From the NCBI GenBank assembly GCA_946479015.1, contig CAMLEQ010000210.1, positions 1 through 6,927 of the forward strand: 6,927 nucleotides of DNA, in the 5' to 3' direction. This document shows, piece after piece, positions 1 to 6,240 of the stretch. Within the stretch, counting starts at the first letter, position 1; every line of letters begins with the position of its first letter. Position numbers and translations under genes: made by a program. The notes beneath the pieces are model-generated. The model saw nothing but the letters and a program-made list of their open reading frames with translations, did no database searches and was not told the origin of the DNA. The DNA comes from an uncultured Gemmatimonadota bacterium (lineage in GTDB: Bacteria; Gemmatimonadota; Gemmatimonadetes; Gemmatimonadales; Gemmatimonadaceae).

Positions 1-1418
1 GCGGCATCGTACTGGATCTTGTCGGGGTTGCGCTGGTGGATGTAGGTGGCCGCGAGGGTGAGCGCTCCACGCGCAACGCGCTGCTCGACGCCAGCGTCCC
101 AGCTCCGCGCGCGCTCCGGCCGCAGGTCCGGGTTCCCGCGCGCGAACGGCGAGGTGGAGGACACCTGGTCGAAGGTCGGCTCCTTGAACGCGGTGCCCAC
201 CGAGGCGCGCACGCTCGTGCCCGGCGCGACGCGCCACGCCGCAGCCGCGCGCCAGGTGCCGAAGGTCCCGAAGGCGCTGTTGTCGTCCACGCGCGCGCCC
301 ACCACCCACGACAGCACGTCGCGCACCGTCCCCACGCCCTGGGCGTAGTACGCGCGCAGGTCGCGCGACAGGGGGGCGTCGCTCCCCGCGTGCTGCCGCT
401 GCCGCTCGGCCACGGCTCCGCCGCTCAGCACGATGTCCGGGGACAGGGACCAGCTGAGCCGCGCGTCCACGCTGCGGCGGTAGGTGGTCTTCGGCGCATC
501 GTAGCAGAAGCAGGGATCGCCGGGGGAATCCGGCAGGTCGGCGTCGCGCGTGGCGCCGTTGGTGGCGCCGAGGAGCACGCGTGCCTCGAGGCGGTCGCCG
601 AAGCGGCGCGAGCCCTCCACGGAGCCGATCCAGCGGCGCTCGGTGTGGAACTGGTTGCTGTCGATCACCGCGCCGGTGAAGTCGGTGGCGATGTGCGCCG
701 CCGCGTCGATGTAGCGCGCGGAGGCGCGCAGGGCGGTGCGCGCGTCGGGCGCCACGCGCGCGCTCGCGTCGAACACGTTGTTCCGCGCCGCGCTGTTGAA
801 GGCGTAGATGCCATCGGTGCCGTGGTGGGCGGCGGCGAGGGCGAAGCCCGCGCGGTCGCTTCCCGCCCCCATCGCGCCGCGCACCTCGCGCGCGCCGTAG
901 CTTCCGCCGCCGGCGGCGAGCGAGGCGCGCAGCGGTCCCGAGCCGCGCCGCGTGAAGATCTGGATCACGCCGGTGACCGCGTTCGCGCCGTACAGCACGC
1001 TCGCCGGACCGCGCACGACCTCGATGCGCTCCACATCGTCGGTGGTCAGGTTGGCGAGGTCGATGAAGCCGCCGGGGTCGTTCACCGGCACCCCGTCCAC
1101 GAGCACCTGTGTGTAGTCGCCCTGCCCGCCGCGCACGTAGAGCGACGTCTGCCCGCCGAACGAGCCGGTGCGCGGCACGTCGATCCCCGGCACGTCGCGC
1201 AGCGCATCCTGCACGGTGGTGATGCCGCGCGCGCGCAGCTCGCTCCCGGTGATGACGGTGGTGCTGGCCACGGATGCGGCCTGCGAGACGGACACGCGAG
1301 TGGCGGTGACGACCACGGGGTGAAGCTGCGCGGTGTCCGCGGCCGGCTGCTGCGCGCGCGCGACCGAAGCGGCGAGCGGCAGGAGCGAGGCGGCGAGGAG
1401 AAAGCGAGTGGCGTGCAC
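1..1418 (-). CDS. btuB: TonB-dependent outer-membrane receptor, BtuB-like (C-terminus beyond left edge)
   Basis: Outer-membrane gated channel that probably binds cobalamin and uses TonB energy to pass it to the periplasm. I translated the minus strand by hand from a GTG at 1418 to the window edge and found no stop: about 472 residues of a family usually near 600, so the last barrel strands are missing. Residues 1-22 form a signal peptide (hydrophobic run 6-19, ARA cleavage site before QQ). A TonB box follows (HPVVVTATRV, 33-42). The plug has VRGG (95-98), VLVDGVPVND (105-114) and the VERIEVVRGPASVLYGANAVTGVI block (about 129-152). A late barrel segment, GTAFKEPTFDQ then GNPDLRPE, is typical of BtuB-like receptors. 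The start is fixed by the signal peptide, but I see no good ribosome binding site. The stop of btuD is 23 bases upstream. A CFC motif (303-305) lies in a predicted surface loop. The B12 specificity is inferred from the operon and riboswitch; a siderophore receptor is the alternative. Confidence 0.87.
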   Translation of the reverse strand, partial: MHATRFLLAASLLPLAASVARAQQPAADTAQLHPVVVTATRVSVSQAASVASTTVITGSELRARGITTVQDALRDVPGIDVPRTGSFGGQTSLYVRGGQGDYTQVLVDGVPVNDPGGFIDLANLTTDDVERIEVVRGPASVLYGANAVTGVIQIFTRRGSGPLRASLAAGGGSYGAREVRGAMGAGSDRAGFALAAAHHGTDGIYAFNSAARNNVFDASARVAPDARTALRASARYIDAAAHIATDFTGAVIDSNQFHTERRWIGSVEGSRRFGDRLEARVLLGATNGATRDADLPDSPGDPCFCYDAPKTTYRRSVDARLSWSLSPDIVLSGGAVAERQRQHAGSDAPLSRDLRAYYAQGVGTVRDVLSWVVGARVDDNSAFGTFGTWRAAAAWRVAPGTSVRASVGTAFKEPTFDQVSSTSPFARGNPDLRPERARSWDAGVEQRVARGALTLAATYIHQRNPDKIQYDA

Positions 1419-1441
1419 GGGTCGTTCGCGGTGAGGGTGGA

Positions 1442-2227
1442 TCAGCGCATGCGCCCGCGCAGCGGCAGCAGCGCGGGAGCGCCGACCGCCGGATCGCGGG
1501 TGATGACGAGGGGCCAGTCGTACACGGGCTCCAGCACGGACGCGCGCATCACCTCGGACGGCGCGCCGGCCGCGGCCACGTGTCCGTGATGGAGCAGCAC
1601 GATCACATCGGCGAAGCGCGCGACGAGGTTGAGCTGGTGGCTCACGAGCAGCACCGCCTTCCCATCGCGAGCGAGGCGGGCGAACAGCTCGAACATCGCC
1701 ATCTCGTGCGCGATGTCGAGGAAGGTGGTGGGCTCATCGAGCACGATCGCGTCGCCGCCCTGCGCGAGCGCGCGCGCGATGCGCGCGCGCTGCCACTCCC
1801 CGCCGGAGAGCTGGTGGGTGGCGCGCCCCGCGAGCTCGGCGACGCCGGCGAGCGCGATCGCGCGGTCGATGGCGGCATCGTCGTCCGCGGCCGCGCCGCG
1901 CCACGCGCCCTCGTGCGGGTAGCGCCCCAGCGCCACGTACTCCCGCACGGGAAGCGAGAACACGAGCGTCTCGCGCTGCGGCACCACCGCCACGCGCCTG
2001 GCGAACGCGCGCCGGTCGAGCGCGGCGAGCGGCTCGCCGTCGACGCGGATGGCGCCGCGCTCCACGGGACGCATCCGGAGCAGCGCCCCCACGAGCGTGC
2101 TCTTCCCGCTCCCGTTCGGCCCCACCACCGCCGTCACCGTCCCGCGCGGCGCGTCGAGGGTGACGCCATCCACGGCGGGGTGCGGCGCTCGCGGGTAGCG
2201 CACGACGACGTCCTCGAAGCGGATCAC
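1442..2227 (-). CDS. btuD: ABC transporter ATP-binding protein, BtuD/FecE type
   Basis: Cytoplasmic ATPase that would power cobalamin import through the BtuC channel. The 261-residue protein has every nucleotide-binding motif in order: Walker A GPNGSGKST (36-44), Q-loop glutamine Q84 in VVPQRE, signature LSGGE (140-144), Walker B AIVLDE (160-165) with catalytic E165, D-loop FLD (169-171) and switch histidine H197 in LLVSHQ. The DEPTTFLDIAHE stretch is typical of the FecE/BtuD/FhuC subfamily. The start is a GTG that overlaps the btuC stop as GTGA, which suggests translational coupling; the Shine-Dalgarno is weak. The C-terminal 40 residues or so are beyond the core fold. Sequence alone cannot separate B12 from siderophore importers; the riboswitch at the head of the operon supports B12. 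Confidence 0.93.
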   Translation of the reverse strand: MIRFEDVVVRYPRAPHPAVDGVTLDAPRGTVTAVVGPNGSGKSTLVGALLRMRPVERGAIRVDGEPLAALDRRAFARRVAVVPQRETLVFSLPVREYVALGRYPHEGAWRGAAADDDAAIDRAIALAGVAELAGRATHQLSGGEWQRARIARALAQGGDAIVLDEPTTFLDIAHEMAMFELFARLARDGKAVLLVSHQLNLVARFADVIVLLHHGHVAAAGAPSEVMRASVLEPVYDWPLVITRDPAVGAPALLPLRGRMR

Positions 2228-3201
2228 GAGAGCCGCCGGAGCTGCGCGAGGAAGAAGGGGACGCCGACGATGGCGGTCACGGCGCCGAGCGGGAGCTCCG
2301 CCGGCGGATGCGCGACGCGCGCGAGCAGGTCGGCGGCCACCACGAGCGCGGCGCCGGCGAGCGCGGCGCCGGCGAGGAGCGGACGATGGCGGCGCACTCC
2401 CGCGCCGCGCACGAGGTGCGGCACCACCAGCCCCACGAAGCCCACCAGCCCGGCCGCCGCGACGGTGGCGGCGGCGAGGAGCGAGCTCACGAGATACACG
2501 CGGCGCGCCGAGCGCTCCACGTGCACGCCGAGGGCCGCGGCCGCCTCCTCACCGAGCGAGAGCACGTCGATGTCGCGCGCCATCCAGAGCAGTGCTCCGC
2601 CGGCGAGCGCCGTGTACCCGGCGAGCCAGGCCACCTGCGCCCAGTCGGCGCCGGCGGCGGAGCCCATCATCCACCACAGCGCGCCGCGCACGGTGTTCGG
2701 CGATGCGCCGGCCAGCACCACCATGATGGCGGCGTTCGCGAACGCGCCGATGATCACCCCCGCCATGAGCAGCACGCGCGGGTCGGCGCGTCCGCCCGCG
2801 GCGCGCGCCACGAGGATCGCGGTGACGATCGCCAGCGCCGCGCCGGCGAACGCGAACAGCGGCAGGACCCCCGCCCCGTCGATGCCGAGCGCCACCGCCA
2901 CCACCGCGCCCACCGCCGCGCCGCCGGACACGCCGAGCAGATACGGCTCGGCGAGCGCGTTGCGGAGGGAGCCCTGGAGCGCGGCACCGCTCATCCCGAG
3001 TCCCGCGCCCACCAGGAGCGCGAGCGCCACGCGCGGGAGCCGCAGCGCGCGCACGATGGCCACGGTGCCGGGATCGCCGCGCCCGAGCACGGCGAGCGCC
3101 ACGGCGCGCGGCGCCAGCGGCACCGTCCCCCACGCCACCGCCGCGACCACGAGCACGGCCAGCAGCACCACCGCGCCCCCCCACATCGCGGCGCGCCTCA
3201 C
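2224..3201 (-). CDS. btuC: ABC transporter permease, FecCD family (BtuC-like)
   Basis: Inner-membrane channel subunit, expected to work as a dimer with two BtuD subunits. The 325 residues match the family's usual size and are mostly hydrophobic helices. Family hallmarks visible are LRLPRVALALLVGAGLGMSG followed by LQGSLRN, the EPYLLGVSGGAA turn, the MMGSAAGADW segment, a LGEEAAAALGV coupling loop facing the ATPase (from about 216), GLVGFVGLVVPHLVR (about 251-265) and LPLGAVTAIVGVPFF near the end. The usual N-P-L-A of the third motif reads N-A-L-A here. I chose the GTG at 3201 because it overlaps the btuF stop as GTGA, has GGGAG 7 bases upstream (3209-3213), and places two arginines before the first helix. 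An ATG at 3186 is the alternative. The longer open frame upstream of 3201 overlaps btuF and is not real. Confidence 0.92.
   Translation of the reverse strand: MRRAAMWGGAVVLLAVLVVAAVAWGTVPLAPRAVALAVLGRGDPGTVAIVRALRLPRVALALLVGAGLGMSGAALQGSLRNALAEPYLLGVSGGAAVGAVVAVALGIDGAGVLPLFAFAGAALAIVTAILVARAAGGRADPRVLLMAGVIIGAFANAAIMVVLAGASPNTVRGALWWMMGSAAGADWAQVAWLAGYTALAGGALLWMARDIDVLSLGEEAAAALGVHVERSARRVYLVSSLLAAATVAAAGLVGFVGLVVPHLVRGAGVRRHRPLLAGAALAGAALVVAADLLARVAHPPAELPLGAVTAIVGVPFFLAQLRRLS
2344..2373. repeat. Two perfect tandem copies of a 15-base unit inside btuC
   Basis: The unit gagcgcggcgccggc occurs at 2344-2358 and again, without a gap, at 2359-2373. In btuC it encodes a doubled LAGAA in a late transmembrane helix and keeps the frame. 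It looks like a small in-frame slippage duplication in alanine-rich GC sequence, with no sign of a separate function. Confidence 0.7.
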
Positions 3202-4082
3202 GGGAGCGCTCCCGGGTGGAGGAGGCGCGCGATGCTGGCGGCTGCTTCCCCCATCCGCACCGACGGGCGTCCGACGAGATTCGTGTCCACCACCAGCACG
3301 CGGCCGCGCCGCACCGCGCCCACCGCGCGCCAGGGCACGCTCGCGCGGATCTGCGCCGCGCCGGCGGCGCCGGCGAGGATCACATCGGGATCGCGGCGGA
3401 CGATGTCCTCGAGCGCCACCTGTGGCGACGGCTGCGCGAGGTCGCCGTACACGTTGCGACCGCCCGCGACGTCGAGGAGCTCGTCCAGGTAGCTCCCGCG
3501 GCCGATGGTGATGATCGGCGCATCCCACACGTGCCAGAACACCGTGGGACGCGGCAGCGCGGCGGTGGCGGCGCGCACGCGGGCGAGCGAGCGCTCCACG
3601 GTGTCGGCCACGAGGCGCGCGCGCGCCAGCTCGCCGGTGGCCGCGCCGAGGAGGAGCGCGGCGCGCCGGAAGTCGGCGATGCGATCCACCTTGAGGGCGA
3701 TCACCGGCACGCCGGCGTCGGCGAGCCGGCGCGCCGCGTCGCGATCGTCGGCGCTCGCGTACAGCACCACCAGGTCGGGGCGGCGCGCGAGGATCGCCTC
3801 CACGTTCGGGCGCAGACCGGGGCCGAGGTCGGCCACGCGCCGCGCCGCGTCGGGCCACACGTCCCAGTGCGTGCGCCCCACCACGCGGTCGCCCGCGCCG
3901 ATGGCGAACAGCAGCTCCGTGGTGGTGGGATTGAGGGAGACGATGCGGGCCGGAACCCGCGCGGTGCCCGCGCGCACGGGCGCGCCGAAGTCGTCGGTCC
4001 CCGCGCTCCTGGCGGGAGCGGAGCGTCCGCCGCACGCGAGCGCCGCGAGCACGATGAGGAGCGAGGCAATGCGCGAAAGCAC
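3198..4082 (-). CDS. btuF: Cobalamin-binding periplasmic lipoprotein, BtuF-like
   Basis: Periplasmic binding protein that would hand cobalamin to BtuCD; first gene of the operon. With the GTG start at 4082 it has 294 residues: a short leader (hydrophobic 5-16) ending in ALAC, so C17 is the likely lipidated residue. The mature part has the two-lobed TroA/Peripla_BP_2 pattern: RIVSLNPTTTELLFAIGAGDRVVG (46-69), RPNVEAILARRPDLVVL (91-107), a central helix, then RPTVFWHVWDAPIITIGRGS (178-197), AGGRNVYGDL and LEDIVRRDPDVIL. E95 and E225 fall where E. coli BtuF carries the surface glutamates that dock onto BtuC (position match by eye). I chose this start because AGGGAGG lies 8 bases upstream and the leader peptide begins there; an upstream ATG at 4151 would add 23 polar residues and span the regulatory hairpin. 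Siderophore-binding proteins share the fold. Confidence 0.92.
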   Translation of the reverse strand: MLSRIASLLIVLAALACGGRSAPARSAGTDDFGAPVRAGTARVPARIVSLNPTTTELLFAIGAGDRVVGRTHWDVWPDAARRVADLGPGLRPNVEAILARRPDLVVLYASADDRDAARRLADAGVPVIALKVDRIADFRRAALLLGAATGELARARLVADTVERSLARVRAATAALPRPTVFWHVWDAPIITIGRGSYLDELLDVAGGRNVYGDLAQPSPQVALEDIVRRDPDVILAGAAGAAQIRASVPWRAVGAVRRGRVLVVDTNLVGRPSVRMGEAAASIARLLHPGALP

Positions 4083-4085
4083 GAA

Positions 4086-4111
4086 GGGCACCTCCCTGGA
4101 GGGAGATGCCC
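4086..4111 (-). promoter_or_regulatory. Ribosome-site-sequestering hairpin of the cobalamin riboswitch
   Basis: On the minus strand 4111-4101 pairs with 4096-4086: 11 base pairs, one of them U-G, closing a UCCA loop. The btuF ribosome binding site AGGGAGG (4097-4091) is in the 3' arm and loop edge, and the GTG start comes 3 bases after the stem. Folding this hairpin should block translation initiation. The bases after it (TTCGTGCTTTCG) are not a U tract, so a translational rather than a terminator mechanism is inferred. Confidence 0.85.
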
Positions 4112-4145
4112 GGTTGCGTGAAGGCGCGCTGCGGCACGCGCTCGA

Positions 4146-4184
4146 CGCCACCAGCCCTTTCTCCGAGGGTCTGATCGAGTGGCG
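4146..4184 (-). promoter_or_regulatory. Linker hairpin between aptamer and ribosome-site hairpin
   Basis: Minus-strand CGCCAC (4184-4179) can pair with GTGGCG (4151-4146), and inside it CCCT can pair with AGGG around a CGGAGAA loop. It lies between the aptamer's 3' box and the sequestering hairpin and may act as a spacer or as part of the expression platform. This is seen by eye only and could be chance in GC-rich sequence. Confidence 0.4.
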
Positions 4185-4189
4185 CGGAC

Positions 4190-4340
4190 GCGGGGCGTCT
4201 CCTGGCTTCGGGCCGTGGCGCTCGCCTTCCCGACCGTGGTCAGTGGCGTGTGGAGCGCACGTGTGTGCCCGTTACAGTGGCGGGACCGCGCCGGACTCGC
4301 ACCGGCTTCCGGAACCCGCATCCGCTCGGTTCGGTTGTCG
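4190..4340 (-). ncRNA. Cobalamin (adenosylcobalamin) riboswitch aptamer
   Basis: Leader RNA element that binds cobalamin and lowers expression of the uptake genes. On the minus strand the conserved core is all there in order: a short hairpin GAACC...GGTTC (4332-4312), GCCGGTGCGAGTCCGG and GCGGTCCCGCCACTGTAA (4306-4272), a second CCACTG with GGGAAGG downstream, and the 3' B12 box AAGCCAGGAGAC (4208-4197). These match the Rfam cobalamin family consensus as I know it. It sits directly upstream of btuF with the promoter just before it. The outer ends are approximate because the P1 closing helix is not obvious. Which cobalamin form is bound is inferred from the class-I-like layout. Confidence 0.95.
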
Positions 4341-4346
4341 GCGGAG

Positions 4347-4375
4347 AAGCTATGCCCGCTTCCGCCGCTCGTCAA
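4347..4375 (-). promoter_or_regulatory. Predicted sigma70-type promoter of the B12 uptake operon
   Basis: On the minus strand TTGACG (4375-4370, five of six to TTGACA) is separated by exactly 17 bases from TAGCTT (4352-4347), which keeps the three most conserved -10 positions (T, A and final T). Transcription would start near 4340, at the 5' edge of the aptamer. The -35 box is in the last codons of the upstream gene and the -10 box begins with that gene's TAG stop codon. The position relative to the riboswitch supports it; no experiment does. Confidence 0.6.
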
Positions 4376-5627
4376 GCGCGTGCGCGAGGGCGTGCTTCAG
4401 CTCGGCGCGCCGGGCGCGATACGCCTCGCGCTCGGCGTCGGTCGGCGTCGCTCGCGCCTCGAACGCCGCATCGAGCTCGGCGATCGCTCGCGCCAGGCGC
4501 TCGGTGTCGTCCTCCATCATGGGCGCCACCACGCGCGCCGCCGTGCCGCGCCGGCGCGAGAGCACGAACGCGAGCACGGCGAGCATCACCGCGGCGGTGC
4601 CGAGCGCGACCCACCGCAGCCAGCGCTCGCGCGCGCCGGCGTCGGCGATCTTCGGGAGCGCGATGCGCACCACCGCGTTCGCGGGCACGTCCTGCGCGAG
4701 GAAGCGGACGAACGTGCGCCCCTCGATGGTGGCCGGCGCCACACGCTTCAGCTTCGCGCCGGTCACCTCCGCCGACGGCTCCTCCACCAGCACCTCGAGC
4801 ACCACGGCATCGCGCTCCACGGGGATGCTGAGCGGGAAGGCACCCGACGGGATGCGGTAGGAGAACGAGAGCTGCTTGAGCCCCGGGGCGAACGCGGCCA
4901 CGGTGGTGACGCGCCCGGAATCGGCGCTCAGGGAGCGCGGCGAGATGTCTCCCTGCCCCGCGGCGAAGTTGCTCGCCTCGGCCGGGATGATGGCCGTCCA
5001 CGTGGGGCGCTCATCATCGGGAGACACGAGGGTGACGGAGCTGTCGTTGGACAGCTCGTACACCTCCACCACGTCGCGCGTCCCGTCGGCCTGCGCGGCG
5101 CCGATCACGATGTGCCGTCCGCGCACGTGCAGCGTGAGCGGCCCGGAGGTGGTGTCGAAGACGGTGATCTCCGCGTCATCGCCGGTGACGCGCGCGCCGC
5201 GGAGCGGCGCCGAGAAGTAGGCGATGCCGTGATAGAAGGCGGAGACGAAGTAGACGGCGTCCGCGCTGCCGGTGCGCCGGTAGTGGAACGCGTAGCGCCC
5301 CGACGCGCCGGTCCGCGTGGAGTCGAGCGGGCCGGCGGTGTCGGAGCCGACGCGGTGGAGGGTGACCCACACGCCCGGCACGGGGACGATCGAGCGCTCC
5401 CCGGGGCGCACCACGCGGCCGCTCACGAGCTGCGGGCCGGTGTCCACCGGCGCGGCGGCGGGAGCGGTGTCGGCGCCGACGCCGCTCGCGTCCGACGAGT
5501 CCTGCGGCGCACCCTGCGCGCGCGCGGGGGTGGCGGGGAGCGCCAGCATCGCGCACAGCGCGAGCAGGGCAACACAAAGGCGGCCGCTCCGCGCGGCCGC
5601 CCACGAGACGAACGAGGGATCACGCAC
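4350..5627 (-). CDS. Exported single-span membrane protein with carboxypeptidase-regulatory-like domain, function unknown
   Basis: I do not recognise a named family. The 425 residues begin with a signal peptide (hydrophobic 17-31, TPARA cleavage site before Q38) and an alanine/proline/aspartate-rich linker (39-64). A beta-sandwich resembling CarboxypepD_reg follows (about 66-145: SGRVV, GVWVTLHRV, STRTGASGRYAFHYR). Then comes a long beta-rich region to about 330, one transmembrane helix (about 339-356) followed by SRRR, and a charged helical tail (about 374-421, AIAELDAAFEA then EREAYRARRAELKHAL) like the short tails seen in some cytochrome-c-biogenesis and SHOCT-like proteins. The topology should be a large periplasmic domain with a cytoplasmic tail. 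The GTG start has no clear ribosome site, but no better in-frame start preserves the leader. The BFN stop is 15 bases upstream. The gene's 3' end carries the btu promoter. Confidence 0.82.
   Translation of the reverse strand: MRDPSFVSWAAARSGRLCVALLALCAMLALPATPARAQGAPQDSSDASGVGADTAPAAAPVDTGPQLVSGRVVRPGERSIVPVPGVWVTLHRVGSDTAGPLDSTRTGASGRYAFHYRRTGSADAVYFVSAFYHGIAYFSAPLRGARVTGDDAEITVFDTTSGPLTLHVRGRHIVIGAAQADGTRDVVEVYELSNDSSVTLVSPDDERPTWTAIIPAEASNFAAGQGDISPRSLSADSGRVTTVAAFAPGLKQLSFSYRIPSGAFPLSIPVERDAVVLEVLVEEPSAEVTGAKLKRVAPATIEGRTFVRFLAQDVPANAVVRIALPKIADAGARERWLRWVALGTAAVMLAVLAFVLSRRRGTAARVVAPMMEDDTERLARAIAELDAAFEARATPTDAEREAYRARRAELKHALAHALDERRKRA
5571..5601 (-). terminator. Terminator-like hairpin after the BFN gene
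   Basis: On the minus strand 5601-5593 (GGCGGCCGC) pairs perfectly with 5587-5579 (GCGGCCGCC) around a 5-base loop, and TTTGTGTT follows at 5578-5571. This has the form of an intrinsic terminator for ahcY-BFN transcription, but it lies within codons of the next gene's signal peptide, so it may instead attenuate that gene or be fortuitous. The broken T run makes termination uncertain. Confidence 0.45.
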
Positions 5628-5642
5628 CGGCGTGTCGATCGG

Positions 5643-6173
5643 TCACGGGTTGAACTTTCCGAAGTCCTCGGGACGCATCTTCTCCAGGTACGCCTTGAGC
5701 TGCTCCGCCGAGAGGTCGCGCGGCTCCTGCGTCTCCCCCTCCGCGCCGAACGACGGTCCCTCGCCGCTCTCCTCTCCCTCCTCCACCGTGAACGAGGTGA
5801 GGAGCGACTCCTGCGCGAAGATGGGCGCGGAGAGCCGGAGCGCGATCGCGATGCTGTCCGAGGGACGCGCATCGATGTGCACGACGTCGTCCCCGCGGTG
5901 GATGTGCAGCTCGGCGAAGTAGGTGTTGTCCTGCACCTTCGTGATCTGGACGCGCCGCAGGGAGCCGCCCATGCCGGTGATCAGCCGCTTGCAGAGGTCG
6001 TGCGTGAGCGGACGCGGCGGCTTGATCTTGTTCATCTCCATCACGATCGACTCGGCCTCCGGCTGGCCGATCCAGATGGGGAGCAGGCGCTCGCCGTCCT
6101 TCTCCTGAAGTATGACCACGTACGAGTTGGACGCGCTGTCCAGCCCGAGCCTGGCGACCTTGACTTCGATCAT
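5643..6173 (-). CDS. Bifunctional nuclease (BFN/DUF151) family protein
   Basis: Member of the BFN/DUF151 family, some members of which are reported to have DNase and RNase activity; the cellular role in bacteria is unclear. The 176-residue protein shows the family's conserved blocks: LPIWIG followed by EAESI (31-43), RPLTHDL (54-60) and IDARPSDSIAIALR (100-113). After the core there is an acidic, glycine-rich stretch (131-150) and a predicted C-terminal helix ending RPEDFGKF. No signal peptide is present, so it should be cytoplasmic. I start at the ATG at 6173, because GGGAG is 5 bases upstream and the family's typical IEVKVARLGLD begins there; an ATG at 6239 would add 22 unrelated residues read through a GC hairpin. 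It follows ahcY by 67 bases on the same strand. Confidence 0.92.
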   Translation of the reverse strand: MIEVKVARLGLDSASNSYVVILQEKDGERLLPIWIGQPEAESIVMEMNKIKPPRPLTHDLCKRLITGMGGSLRRVQITKVQDNTYFAELHIHRGDDVVHIDARPSDSIAIALRLSAPIFAQESLLTSFTVEEGEESGEGPSFGAEGETQEPRDLSAEQLKAYLEKMRPEDFGKFNP

Positions 6174-6198
6174 AGAGACTCCCGTGGTGTGCCATGGC

Positions 6199-6222
6199 GC
6201 GCGGGGCCGGCACGCCCCGCGC
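6199..6222 (-). other. GC-rich intergenic hairpin between ahcY and the BFN gene
   Basis: Nine perfect base pairs (6222-6214 with 6207-6199, GCGCGGGGC against GCCCCGCGC) close a 6-base loop in the 67-base gap. No T run follows on either strand. It could be an mRNA-stabilising or pausing structure, or a Rho-type or partial terminator, before the BFN ribosome site. Confidence 0.5.
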
Positions 6223-6240
6223 CCCAAGGCGGACTGCAAT

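Noticed and set aside
36..1589. Long plus-strand open frame of 517 codons
   Set aside because: It is antisense to the TonB-dependent receptor and the end of btuD, is rich in arginine, alanine and histidine with no domain, and is expected from stop-poor GC-rich DNA.
3202..3213. Palindrome gggagcgctccc covering the btuC ribosome site
   Set aside because: A perfect palindrome of 12 bases leaves at most a 4-bp stem; too weak to claim control, and half of it is btuF coding sequence.
1580..3511. Long plus-strand open frame of 643 codons
   Set aside because: It lies antisense across btuD, btuC and the btuF end. Its composition is low-complexity and the minus-strand proteins have all their family motifs.
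1442..4082. Assignment as a FecBCD-type siderophore importer
   Set aside because: The protein families cannot exclude it, but the canonical cobalamin riboswitch directly upstream makes B12 much more likely.
3202..4137. Upstream extension of the btuC frame to a much longer protein
   Set aside because: The added part is an out-of-frame reading of btuF, arginine-rich and without membrane helices; the permease family is about 325-345 residues.
4083..4151. Upstream ATG extension of btuF
   Set aside because: It would add 23 polar residues before the lipoprotein leader and read through the ribosome-site hairpin; AGGGAGG points to the GTG at 4082.
6199..6222. Intergenic hairpin as an intrinsic terminator
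   Set aside because: The stem is strong, but no T run follows on either strand, so I list it only as a structure.
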